A stretch of DNA of 12,170 bases. Source: a bacterium. GTDB taxonomy: Bacteria > Bdellovibrionota_C > UBA2361 > SZUA-149. The position numbers and the translations under genes are program-made. Position 1 is the first letter of the stretch, and the number at the start of each line of letters is the position of its first letter. The stretch lies in contig QIGM01000008.1 of NCBI GenBank assembly GCA_003230795.1, positions 1 to 12,170 on the forward strand. The letters are read 5' to 3'. The notes below the pieces were generated by a model that saw only the letters and a list, made by a program, of their open reading frames with translations, was not told the origin of the DNA and ran no database searches. Shown one piece after another: positions 6,833 to 12,170 of this stretch.

Positions 6833-7945
6833 ATGAAGTTAACAGCGAATTCCGATTTATCAGCTTTACTCTACGCCGTGTCTCTACAGGGGCGCTTTTT
6901 TAATACGGAATCTAGCCGAAGATTGAGAGCTGCCGAGAATGAGTTTGAAAGAACGGCAGTGATTAGCAGACTAATTAAGGGTGTAAATACAGAGTTCGCT
7001 GAGCGAGCAAAGCGCGAGATTGAGCAGGCGAGGGAAGAAGGCGTTGAGATTATCAGCGTTGCAGACACTCAGTATCCGCCGAACTTACTAGAACTAAGTG
7101 ACCCACCCTTAGTGCTTTTTGTTCGCGGAGAACTAGCTACTGATTTCTGTTTTGGCATTGTCGGCACGAGAAAATGCACCTCCTATGGTCGCCGCGCGGC
7201 AAAAACCATTGCGCGCAAACTCTCAGAGCGGGGGGCAAGCATCATCAGCGGTCTAGCGCGCGGCATAGATACGGCCGCACATTGCGGCGCGATTGAAGCG
7301 GCACAATCCATGGGTGTTTACCCTGGTGTCGCCGTGCTCGGCTCTGGTTTGTCGCATATTTACCCGGCAGAGAATCGCGGGCTTGCTCGTGCTCTACTCG
7401 AAAATGGCGGAGCAATCATCAGCGAATTCGGTTTAGAGCAAACCCCAAGGAAGGACCTTTTCCCAAGGAGAAATAGAATTATAAGCGGGCTTGCTCGAGG
7501 AGTGCTCGTGGTGGAAGCGGCTAAGAAAAGTGGCTCCTTAATCACGGCCCGTCTCGCACTTGAACAAGGAAGAGACGTTTTCGCTCTACCAGGACCGATA
7601 GACTCTGAGGTTAGCGCGGGCTCGAATAACTTACTAAAAAGTGGAGCCCAGCTGCTCGATTCTATTGATGAGCTGTTAGAGCAGTATCCAGAGCTCGTGC
7701 TGAAAGAAGAAGAGGACGGAAACGCTTCAGATGAGACTGAAACCCCATCAGCCCTTTCAGCTCCTGCGAGGAGAGTGATGGAAGGCTTGAAGTCCTGCTC
7801 GCGAGCAAATATTGACGAAATATCTCAATTAGCCGATATAAATACTCGCGAATTACTACCTCTGCTAACTAGGCTTGAGCTTGAGGGAAAGCTGGAGTTA
7901 GGACCCGATCAGCGCTACGAACTAAGTAGCCTCATTGACAGCTAG
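6833..7945 (+). CDS. dprA: DNA processing protein DprA (Smf)
   Basis: DprA binds incoming single-stranded DNA in the cytoplasm and loads RecA during natural transformation; it is also widespread in species not known to be competent. The 370 residues are full length. Residues 1-100 are the N-terminal helical part with the usual YPPNLLELSDPPLVLFVRG. The Rossmann-like core follows: FGIVGTRKCTSYG (107-119), IISGLARGIDTAAH (137-150), VAVLGSGLSHIYPAEN (166-181), IISEFG (195-200), FPRRNRIISGLARGVLVVEA (210-229), SGSLITARLALEQGRDVFALPG (233-254) and SAGSNNLLKSGA (261-272). A charged linker leads to a C-terminal winged-helix-like domain (about 308-366). The ATG has only a poor ribosome binding site. 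The 246-bp divergent spacer before it has a TATGAT box (6774-6779) without a good -35. It is not next to topA or other usual partners. Confidence 0.97.
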   Translation: MKLTANSDLSALLYAVSLQGRFFNTESSRRLRAAENEFERTAVISRLIKGVNTEFAERAKREIEQAREEGVEIISVADTQYPPNLLELSDPPLVLFVRGELATDFCFGIVGTRKCTSYGRRAAKTIARKLSERGASIISGLARGIDTAAHCGAIEAAQSMGVYPGVAVLGSGLSHIYPAENRGLARALLENGGAIISEFGLEQTPRKDLFPRRNRIISGLARGVLVVEAAKKSGSLITARLALEQGRDVFALPGPIDSEVSAGSNNLLKSGAQLLDSIDELLEQYPELVLKEEEDGNASDETETPSALSAPARRVMEGLKSCSRANIDEISQLADINTRELLPLLTRLELEGKLELGPDQRYELSSLIDS

Positions 7946-8012
7946 GCTATTTTTGCGCATTTTCTCATGCTCTCTTCTGATATTGCTTCCCTTAACTAAA
8001 GGCCTAGCTTTT
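7940..8012 (+). terminator. Possible long-loop terminator after dprA
   Basis: AGCTAGGC (7940-7947, overlapping the dprA stop) can pair with GCCTAGCT (8002-8009), which runs into a T tract (8009-8012). The 54-base loop is long for an intrinsic terminator, so this is a weak call. No better terminator is seen before tRNA-His. Confidence 0.22.
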
Positions 8013-8032
8013 CAGTGCGAGTGAAAAATTCT

Positions 8033-8110
8033 GGTGGGTGTAGCTCAGTTGGTTAGAGCATCGGATTGTGATTCCGAGGGTCGCGGGTTCAAATCCCGTC
8101 ATCCACCCCA
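8033..8110 (+). tRNA. tRNA-His (GUG)
   Basis: A full cloverleaf is readable. The acceptor stem is GTGGGTG (8034-8040) with CATCCAC (8100-8106). The anticodon stem TCGGA/TCCGA encloses the loop TTGTGAT, giving anticodon GTG at 8068-8070. The T arm is GCGGG-TTCAAAT-CCCGT. The extra 5' G at 8033 can pair with discriminator C at 8107, the G-1:C73 pair that marks tRNA-His for histidyl-tRNA synthetase. The CCA end is encoded (8108-8110). Confidence 0.98.
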
Positions 8111-8119
8111 GTCTTTTTT

Positions 8120-8129
8120 CTCTTAAGAG
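8120..8129. promoter_or_regulatory. 10-bp palindrome between tRNA-His and arsC-like gene
   Basis: CTCTTAAGAG is self-complementary and lies between the T-rich tail of tRNA-His and the ribosome binding site (8138-8145) of the next gene. Its TCTTAAGA core is shared with the larger palindrome before clpX. Short palindromes occur by chance, so a role is unproven. Confidence 0.25.
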
Positions 8130-8153
8130 TTCTTCAAAAGGGGAGCGTCCAAG

Positions 8154-8603
8154 ATGTCCAAAAACTCAGTGCTTTTCGTCTGCATTCACAATAGCGCACG
8201 AAGCCAAATGGCAGAGGCCTGGATGCGTCTTCTCTACGGCGAGGAATTTCACGCTGAAAGCGCAGGGCTTGAGCCGGGTGTGCTCAATCCTCTTGTTGTT
8301 GAAGCAATGGCGGAAGTTGGCCTTGATATCTCCAGCAATGTGCCGCAGAGCGTATTTGAACTCTTAGAGGCTGAGAGAAAGTTTACCTGGGTAATTACGG
8401 TTTGTGATGGCGAAGCGGCTGAGCAATGCCCAATATTCCCTGGGCCGGCCCAGAGAAAAGCCTGGTCTTTTGAAGACCCTTCAAGCTTCACTGGCACCGA
8501 TGAGGAGAGACTAGCGAAGACTCGAGTAGTGCGCGATACGATCAAGGCTGAGATAGAGGCCTGGTATGTAGAGCTTAGTGCTCAAAAAGCCCAGAACGCC
8601 TAG
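8154..8603 (+). CDS. arsC: Arsenate reductase, thioredoxin-coupled type (LMW phosphatase fold)
   Basis: The 149-residue cytoplasmic protein has the low-molecular-weight protein tyrosine phosphatase fold. [14 protein letters not shown] (9-22) is the P-loop Cys-x5-Arg, with nucleophile Cys10 and Arg16. Thioredoxin-coupled arsenate reductases use two more cysteines to pass the disulfide on. Cys84 and Cys92 (CDGEAAEQC, then PIFPGP) fit, with one residue more between them than in the plasmid pI258 type. [11 protein letters not shown] (104-114) with the Asp of EDP fits the family as well, and favours ArsC over a true tyrosine phosphatase, which would have a Tyr-containing Asp loop. AGGGGAG lies 8 bases before the ATG. 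No arsR, efflux pump or other ars gene is near. It sits alone between tRNA-His and tRNA-Leu. Confidence 0.87.
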   Translation: MSKNSVLFVCIHNSARSQMAEAWMRLLYGEEFHAESAGLEPGVLNPLVVEAMAEVGLDISSNVPQSVFELLEAERKFTWVITVCDGEAAEQCPIFPGPAQRKAWSFEDPSSFTGTDEERLAKTRVVRDTIKAEIEAWYVELSAQKAQNA

Positions 8604-8737
8604 ATAAGAGCCCGAGGTAGAGCAGCCCCAAAAGATATAAAATTTCTCAGCTTTTGGTCCTGGCAGCACCCAGCAGGGAGCGTTTTCGCGCCACTTGACG
8701 ATTTGCGATTAATTCAATCTTTTTTAGCTCTAGGCTC

Positions 8738-8766
8738 TTGTATCTTCTTCGCAATATTGCTTTATC
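8738..8766 (+). promoter_or_regulatory. Possible promoter of tRNA-Leu
   Basis: TTGTAT (8738-8743), a 17-base spacer and TTTATC (8761-8766) lie 18 bases before tRNA-Leu. Each box matches the housekeeping consensus at three of six positions. The spacer ends in the 10-bp palindrome GCAATATTGC (8751-8760). The rest of the 8604-8784 spacer has a TTGACG box (8695-8700) without a -10 and a 7-bp stem CCAAAAG/CTTTTGG (8628-8657), with no gene visible. Confidence 0.3.
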
Positions 8767-8784
8767 TTGCTTCCACAAACGTGT

Positions 8785-8866
8785 GCGGGGGTGGTGGAAT
8801 TGGTAGACACGCTAGACTTAGGATCTAGTGCCTTAGGGTGTGGGAGTTCGAGTCTCCCCCTCCGCA
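8785..8866 (+). tRNA. tRNA-Leu (UAG)
   Basis: The acceptor stem is GCGGGGG (8785-8791) with CCTCCGC (8859-8865) and discriminator A at 8866. The anticodon stem CTAGA/TCTAG encloses CTTAGGA, giving anticodon TAG (8819-8821), which reads CUN leucine codons. The long variable arm (TGCCTTAGGGTGT) is typical of class II tRNAs. The T arm is GGGAG-TTCGAGT-CTCCC. No CCA is encoded, unlike tRNA-His nearby, so CCA must be added by the nucleotidyltransferase. Confidence 0.98.
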
Positions 8867-9036
8867 TTTCGTTCGTAATTTTATAGGATTCTCAGCGTGA
8901 GATAAGCTCTTAGGCGAACCCCTTGACCTCAGAGCATGCCCAAGGGTCACAGACAGACCCGGGGAAAGATAATTTCAAAGTACGCGAGCTGTAGAGAGAA
9001 ACATTATTCTCCGATTCGCGATTACAATAAGCACTA
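8867..9036 (+). other. tig leader region with small overlapping ORF and alternative stems
   Basis: The 170-bp spacer between tRNA-Leu and tig holds an ATG (8936) opening a 33-codon basic frame whose TAA (9035-9037) overlaps the tig ATG as TAATG. Its start reads MPKGHRQTRGKI; no strong ribosome binding site precedes it, so I do not call it a gene. The same DNA can form two competing stems: CCCTTG (8920-8925) with CAAGGG (8941-8946), or GGGTC (8944-8948) with GACCC (8956-8960). GATAAT (8968-8973) and TACAAT (9023-9028) resemble -10 boxes but lack good -35 partners. Confidence 0.4.
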
Positions 9037-10350
9037 ATGGAAAACAGTACGATGGCGTTTAAGAGTTCGGTATCAGAGAAAAGTGAAGTTAATAGAGAAA
9101 TCAGCATTGAGATCCCTCGTGCTGTCTATCAAGCCCAGTTCGATAAGCTACTAGGCCAGACTGCTTCACAAGCTCAACTAAAAGGCTTCCGCCCAGGACG
9201 CGCGCCCAAGGCAATGGTTGCCAAGCTCTACGGAGAGAAGATTCACGGTGATGTGATGAGTGATCTAGTCTCTGATGCCTACCGTGAGGCGCTAAAAGAG
9301 CATGAACTCAAAGTTGTTGGTTATCCAGAAATCAAAATCGACGACGAAGACAAAGATAAAGACCTTACCGTAACTGCGGAAGTATCTGTGGTGCCTGAGC
9401 CAGAGATTGAAGGAATTTCTGGGCTTAAGCTTAAGGTTGAAGTTGAAGAATTCACAGAAGAAGAATACGAGCGTCGCCTCTCTGGAATGGCGGAGCAGTT
9501 CGCTGAAATGAAGCCGCTAGAAGGCGAGGAGAAGGCGAAGAAGGGCAATCTCGCTACTGTAGATTTTCAAGGCACAGTAGACGGAGAGGAATTCCCTGGT
9601 TCAACCGGTGAGAACATCTTTGTGGAGATTGGCGCTGGTCGCTCAATCAAAGATATCGAAGAAGCCATTCCTGGAATGAAAGTAGGGGAGGAAAAGTCGG
9701 TTCCTACTAAGCTCTCTGAGGAGAGTGGTGAGGAATGGGCAGGGAAAGACGCAGTCTATACAGTGACGCTGAAGACTCTTTCTGAGAAAAATGTCCCCGA
9801 GCTTGATGATGAGCTTGCTAAGAAGACAGAAGTCGCAGAAGATCTCGAAGGTCTCAAAGCCTATGTGCGAAATGCGATGGAAAAAGAGATCGCGCGCAAA
9901 AATGAGCTCGAGCGTGAAGAGACTTTGATAAAAGCGATTATCGAGAAGAATCCTTTTGAGGTTCCCGATGCGCTGGTTGATGATGAAGTAAGAAACGTCT
10001 TGTTTGAAATGGGTCTGCTAAATCCTCAAGATGAGCGCTCCTACCAAGTAGATGTTGCTCGCTTCCGTGATAATCTCGGTGAGCCTGCGGGATTCCGTGT
10101 AAAGCGATCCATTATCATGTCCACTCTCCGTAAGAAGGACGAGATGGAGTTTAAGGACGAAGAAGTAGATCAGTGGCTTGATGGCATAGCTGAGAAAGAA
10201 GAAAAGAGCCGAGAAGAGATAAATCAACTTTACAGTTTTCCTTCCAGCGTTCCTCAGCTAAAGAATATTATGGCCAACGAGAAAATCGTTGATAAACTCT
10301 TAAGCGAAGCCAAGATAGAGGAAGTCAAAAAAGAAGCGGAGAGTTCCTAG
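9037..10350 (+). CDS. tig: Trigger factor (ribosome-bound chaperone, prolyl isomerase)
   Basis: Trigger factor docks at the ribosome exit tunnel, shields nascent chains and speeds prolyl isomerisation. The 437 residues match the usual 430-450. The N-terminal ribosome-binding domain (about 7-125) carries the docking signature GFRPGRAPKAMV (50-61). The FKBP-like isomerase domain (about 169-248) has TVDFQGTVDGEEFPGSTGENIFVEIG in the expected form, with Phe177 and other barrel residues. The C-terminal helical domain (250-437) is highly charged, as in the family. The start is uncertain: the ATG at 9037 overlaps the TAA of a small upstream frame and has no clear ribosome binding site. An ATG at 9052 has GGA about 10 bases upstream, and the five residues between them are not conserved in kind. 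The gene ends in a 12-bp tandem repeat that includes its stop codon. clpP and clpX follow, the usual order. Confidence 0.98.
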   Translation: MENSTMAFKSSVSEKSEVNREISIEIPRAVYQAQFDKLLGQTASQAQLKGFRPGRAPKAMVAKLYGEKIHGDVMSDLVSDAYREALKEHELKVVGYPEIKIDDEDKDKDLTVTAEVSVVPEPEIEGISGLKLKVEVEEFTEEEYERRLSGMAEQFAEMKPLEGEEKAKKGNLATVDFQGTVDGEEFPGSTGENIFVEIGAGRSIKDIEEAIPGMKVGEEKSVPTKLSEESGEEWAGKDAVYTVTLKTLSEKNVPELDDELAKKTEVAEDLEGLKAYVRNAMEKEIARKNELEREETLIKAIIEKNPFEVPDALVDDEVRNVLFEMGLLNPQDERSYQVDVARFRDNLGEPAGFRVKRSIIMSTLRKKDEMEFKDEEVDQWLDGIAEKEEKSREEINQLYSFPSSVPQLKNIMANEKIVDKLLSEAKIEEVKKEAESS

Positions 10351-10377
10351 GATAGTTCCCAGGATAGTTCCTAAGGG
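10342..10377. repeat. 12-bp tandem repeat across the tig stop codon
   Basis: Three units lie head to tail: AGTTCCTAGGAT (10342-10353), AGTTCCCAGGAT (10354-10365) and AGTTCCTAAGGG (10366-10377). The TAG stop of tig lies in unit 1. In the same frame the second unit has CAG and the third has TAA (10372-10374), so loss of the first stop would add only eight residues. Confidence 0.93.
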
Positions 10378-10418
10378 CCCCCCACTTCTCTCAAGACCGT
10401 CTCGCTGGCAAATACACA

Positions 10419-10453
10419 TAACTACCAAGGGGCCAGGTTAACTACCAAAGGGC
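10419..10453. repeat. 20-bp-period direct repeat before clpP
   Basis: TAACTACCAAGGGGC (10419-10433) recurs as TAACTACCAAAGGGC (10439-10453), 14 of 15 identical. A third, weaker echo (CAAAAGGCTGGGC) follows at 10461. It lies 65 bases before the clpP start. Confidence 0.85.
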
Positions 10454-10484
10454 TGTATATCAAAAGGCTGGGCGAGATTGTGCG

Positions 10485-10493
10485 TGCTATTAA
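10485..10493 (+). promoter_or_regulatory. Possible extended -10 promoter of clpP
   Basis: TGCTATTAA has the TG of an extended -10 followed by TATTAA, placing a start near 10500, just before the AGGGAG ribosome binding site (10503-10508). No -35 is seen, so this is tentative. It would let clpP be read apart from tig. Confidence 0.28.
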
Positions 10494-10517
10494 CAAGAGA
10501 AGAGGGAGACCCCAAAA

Positions 10518-11126
10518 ATGAGTCACTATGTTCCTTACGTAATCGAGCAAACCGGCCGCGGGGAGCGCTCCTATGATATCTATTCTCGTCTACTTAAAGA
10601 TCGCATCGTCTTTCTTGGTAGTGAGGTAAGCGATGTCGTTGCAAATTCAATTGCCGCGCAATTACTTTTCCTAGAAAGCGACGACCCAGAAAAAGATATT
10701 TATTTGTACATTAACTCCCCAGGCGGTTCTGTTACTGCGGGCATGGCAATTTTCGATACCATGCAATACATCGCACCAGATGTTGCCACTGTTTGCATTG
10801 GTCAAGCGGCCAGCATGGGGGCCTTCTTGCTTGCTGCGGGAACACAAGGAAAACGTGTCGCACTGAAACATGCACGCATCATGATTCACCAACCGATGGG
10901 CGGCTTCCAAGGCCAGGTAACCGACGTTGAGATTCATGCTCGCGAGATGGGGCGACTCAAGACCACTCTTAACGAGATCCTTGCAGAGAGCACGGGCAAT
11001 GATGTGAAGCAGGTCAAAGCGGATACCGAGCGCGATAATTTCATGACGGCGGATGAGGCGAGCAAGTATGGCCTAATCGACAACGTGGTTACTTCGCGAC
11101 CAGTTCAGCTCAAAGCTGGTTCCTAA
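10518..11126 (+). CDS. clpP: ATP-dependent Clp protease proteolytic subunit ClpP
   Basis: ClpP is the serine peptidase that forms a double seven-membered barrel and degrades proteins fed by ClpX or ClpA/ClpC in the cytoplasm. The 202 residues are a usual length. The catalytic triad is visible: Ser99 in [11 protein letters not shown], His124 in [10 protein letters not shown] and Asp173 in [13 protein letters not shown]. The oxyanion-region [14 protein letters not shown] (65-78) and YGLIDNV (184-190) are conserved. The short N-terminus before the first strand ([30 protein letters not shown]) suggests a small or absent propeptide. AGGGAG lies 9 bases before the ATG. The spacer after tig is 167 bp and repeat-rich, and that to clpX is 451 bp, both long for this cluster. 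The gene end carries an imperfect duplication that includes the stop codon. Confidence 0.98.
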   Translation: MSHYVPYVIEQTGRGERSYDIYSRLLKDRIVFLGSEVSDVVANSIAAQLLFLESDDPEKDIYLYINSPGGSVTAGMAIFDTMQYIAPDVATVCIGQAASMGAFLLAAGTQGKRVALKHARIMIHQPMGGFQGQVTDVEIHAREMGRLKTTLNEILAESTGNDVKQVKADTERDNFMTADEASKYGLIDNVVTSRPVQLKAGS

Positions 11127-11144
11127 GACACAGGTTCCTCAGAC
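11118..11144. repeat. 15-bp-period duplication across the clpP stop codon
   Basis: GGTTCCTAAGAC (11118-11129) recurs as GGTTCCTCAGAC (11133-11144), 11 of 12 identical. The TAA stop of clpP lies in the first copy; the second reads TCA there. A further in-frame TAA follows at 11145-11147, so read-through would add six residues. Confidence 0.88.
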
Positions 11145-11155
11145 TAAGGGGTAGA

Positions 11156-11183
11156 ACGGCTATTCGCTTATCCGAGTAGCCGT
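11156..11183 (+). terminator. Strong hairpin after clpP, possible terminator without T tract
   Basis: ACGGCTATTCG (11156-11166) pairs with CGAGTAGCCGT (11173-11183), 11 pairs with one T-G, around a six-base loop. It starts 30 bases after the clpP stop. No T run follows on either strand, so it may protect the 3' end of the clpP message or be a Rho-assisted stop rather than a classic intrinsic terminator. Confidence 0.55.
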
Positions 11184-11271
11184 ATCTACTATGCTTAATT
11201 GTAGGTATCTGCAGTGCTGCACGTTTCTACTAAGATCGTGTCGTAAACATTATGAATTTGTGGGAATTTTC

Positions 11272-11299
11272 TTAGGTTGTTTCTGTTAGGTTGTTTCTG
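11272..11299. repeat. Perfect 14-bp tandem repeat
   Basis: TTAGGTTGTTTCTG occurs twice without a gap or mismatch (11272-11285, 11286-11299) in the middle of the clpP-clpX spacer. Confidence 0.96.
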
Positions 11300-11341
11300 G
11301 GGGAGTGCTTGTTCGGATTTAATGTCATAACAGATTTAGAG

Positions 11342-11379
11342 TGCTGAAATACTAGCTACTTAGAAAGTGTTTTTCAGCA
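11342..11379 (+). other. Possible 8-bp stem with long loop
   Basis: TGCTGAAA (11342-11349) can pair with TTTCAGCA (11372-11379) across a 22-base loop. It could be an RNA structure in a clpX leader, but the loop is long and no partner structure confirms it. Confidence 0.3.
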
Positions 11380-11425
11380 ATCTGTTTATATTGCTTGTTA
11401 AGTTCGGAGCTTGCGTTGCAAAATA

Positions 11426-11453
11426 AGAGATAGGAGTTAATTATCCTATCTCT
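11426..11453 (+). terminator. 10-bp perfect stem-loop in clpX upstream region
   Basis: AGAGATAGGA (11426-11435) pairs perfectly with TCCTATCTCT (11444-11453) over an eight-base loop. The sequence after it (CGTTTCGGGTTTCTTGTTTC) is T-rich but broken. On the minus strand the stem is followed by TTATTTTG. It may be a weak terminator closing the clpP transcript before a separate clpX promoter, or a leader structure. Confidence 0.5.
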
Positions 11454-11517
11454 CGTTTCGGGTTTCTTGTTTCTGGGAAGCGAGCAGGAAAGGGGTAATT
11501 TCCGACAACAGATAGAA

Positions 11518-11537
11518 AACAGTTCTTAAGAACTGTT
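11518..11537. promoter_or_regulatory. 20-bp perfect palindrome upstream of clpX
   Basis: AACAGTTCTT followed directly by AAGAACTGTT is a 20-bp perfect dyad centred at 11527/11528. It ends 40 bases before the clpX GTG. With no loop, it reads as a DNA operator for a dimeric protein rather than an RNA hairpin. It is not the HrcA CIRCE element (TTAGCACTC-N9-GAGTGCTAA) nor an obvious heat-shock sigma-factor promoter. GTTC and GAAC half-sites recall LexA-type boxes in some phyla, but spacing and orientation do not match a known one. Confidence 0.55.
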
Positions 11538-11577
11538 CAGTTTGAGTCAGGTCAGTTTATAGGCCAGGGGGGATGGT

Positions 11578-12170
11578 GTGACAAAGGGTGTAGATCGTGG
11601 ACAATCAGGTTTAGCATGTAGCTTCTGCGGAGCAACGCAGGAAGAAGTGCGTAAACTCATTGCCGGACCCGGCGTTTACATTTGCGACCAGTGCATAGAC
11701 CTCTGCAATGACATCATTTTAGACGAAGTCGAAGACGAGGCCGCCCCAGAGAAATCCTCACAGATTCCTAAACCAAAAGAGATCAGAACCTTCCTTGACG
11801 ATTACGTAATCGGCCAAGAAACAGCGAAGAAAATCCTCGCCGTTGCGGTGTATAATCACTACAAGCGAATCGAAGAGAAGAACTCTACAAAGTCTGAAGT
11901 CGAGCTAGCAAAGTCTAACATCCTCCTCATGGGACCCACCGGTTCCGGGAAGACGCTTCTTGCGCAAACACTCGCGCGCATCCTCGATGTACCTTTTACA
12001 ATCGCCGACGCGACCAATCTCACTGAAGCTGGTTACGTAGGGGAAGATGTAGAGAACATCATCCTCAGCCTACTCCAAGCCGCTGATTACGACGTAGAGC
12101 GAGCAGAGCGCGGCATAGTCTATATCGATGAAATCGATAAGATTTCAAGAAAAGCCGAGAACCCCTCAAT
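11578..12170 (+). CDS. clpX: ATP-dependent Clp protease ATP-binding subunit ClpX (5' part)
   Basis: ClpX is the hexameric AAA+ unfoldase that selects substrates and threads them into ClpP. The window holds the first 197 codons; the rest runs off the right edge. Translation from GTG at 11578 begins [25 protein letters not shown] (11565-11571) lies 6 bases before this GTG, an excellent ribosome binding site. The N-terminal zinc-binding domain has Cys14, Cys17, Cys36 and Cys39 ([20 protein letters not shown] then YICDQC). The AAA+ core starts with [25 protein letters not shown]. Walker A is GPTGSGKT (119-126), followed by [19 protein letters not shown] with the pore-proximal Tyr-Val-Gly. Walker B is [10 protein letters not shown] (180-189). 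All key residues in this part are intact. The 451-bp spacer and own palindrome point to separate control from clpP. Confidence 0.97.
   Translation, partial: MTKGVDRGQSGLACSFCGATQEEVRKLIAGPGVYICDQCIDLCNDIILDEVEDEAAPEKSSQIPKPKEIRTFLDDYVIGQETAKKILAVAVYNHYKRIEEKNSTKSEVELAKSNILLMGPTGSGKTLLAQTLARILDVPFTIADATNLTEAGYVGEDVENIILSLLQAADYDVERAERGIVYIDEIDKISRKAENPS

Larger units (their letters stand above)
11127..11577 (+). other. Long clpP-clpX spacer, no gene
   Basis: The 451-bp spacer has no open frame with a ribosome binding site or family signal. It holds a hairpin after clpP (11156-11183), a 14-bp direct repeat (11272-11299), a long-loop stem (11342-11379), a 10-bp stem (11426-11453) and a 20-bp palindrome (11518-11537). 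Two GAGTGCT sequences (11303-11309, 11339-11345) resemble one half of the HrcA operator, but the inverted partner is missing. Such size and structure suggest that clpX has its own promoter and control. Confidence 0.6.

Noticed and set aside
8604..8784. Small structured RNA such as SRP RNA between arsC and tRNA-Leu
   Set aside because: The GGTCCTGGCAGCACC stretch looked suggestive, but the conserved SRP loop sequence (GGAAGGAAGCAGCC-like) is absent and only short stems form.
11303..11345. Two GAGTGCT sequences as a CIRCE (HrcA) element before clpX
   Set aside because: They are direct, not inverted, repeats 36 bp apart; the TTAGCACTC half-site is absent.

Overview
The window is a bacterial chromosomal segment of intermediate GC content with dense genes on both strands. 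It carries housekeeping genes (pyk, dprA, tig, clpP, clpX) and two tRNA genes, with no transposase, integrase or phage gene visible. The gene order tRNA-Leu, tig, clpP, clpX is common in Proteobacteria and the former Deltaproteobacteria. Together with a large single-pass, acidic membrane protein, it suggests a Gram-negative of that broad kind. The phylum cannot be fixed from the sequence alone.

Left part (1-1750). A strong intrinsic terminator (22-54) ends an upstream gene outside the window. Two genes for proteins with MerR-like helix-turn-helix domains follow, transcribed away from each other from a 266-bp divergent spacer. The left one joins its HTH to a long acidic linker and a C-terminal coiled coil. 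The right one ends in an exact 32-bp tandem duplication that runs through its stop codon.

Middle left (1750-6640, minus strand). Pyruvate kinase is preceded by a 342-bp spacer with a 14-bp perfect palindrome and a 14-bp direct repeat. Further upstream are two translationally overlapping genes. The first encodes a membrane protein with an N-terminal domain resembling the ribosomal L7/L12 C-terminal domain, a long acidic linker, one transmembrane helix and an extracytoplasmic domain. The second encodes a divergent adenosine/AMP-deaminase-family enzyme that keeps the metal ligands but has Ser in place of the second Asp of the usual Asp-Asp pair.

Right part (6833-12170, plus strand). dprA is followed by tRNA-His(GUG), an arsC-like/low-molecular-weight phosphatase-fold gene, tRNA-Leu(UAG), then tig, clpP and the first 197 codons of clpX. 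Trigger factor (nascent-chain chaperone), ClpP (protease) and ClpX (AAA+ unfoldase) form a protein-quality-control cluster. Its spacers are unusually long and repeat-rich. tig and clpP each end in a short tandem duplication that includes the stop codon. The 451-bp clpP-clpX spacer holds two strong hairpins, a 14-bp direct repeat and a 20-bp perfect palindrome 40 bp before the clpX GTG start.

The most unusual signals are the repeated stop-codon-spanning microduplications, the clpX palindrome, the L7/L12-like membrane protein coupled to a divergent deaminase, and a possible 33-codon leader ORF whose stop overlaps the tig start. No complete new defence or mobile system is evident.
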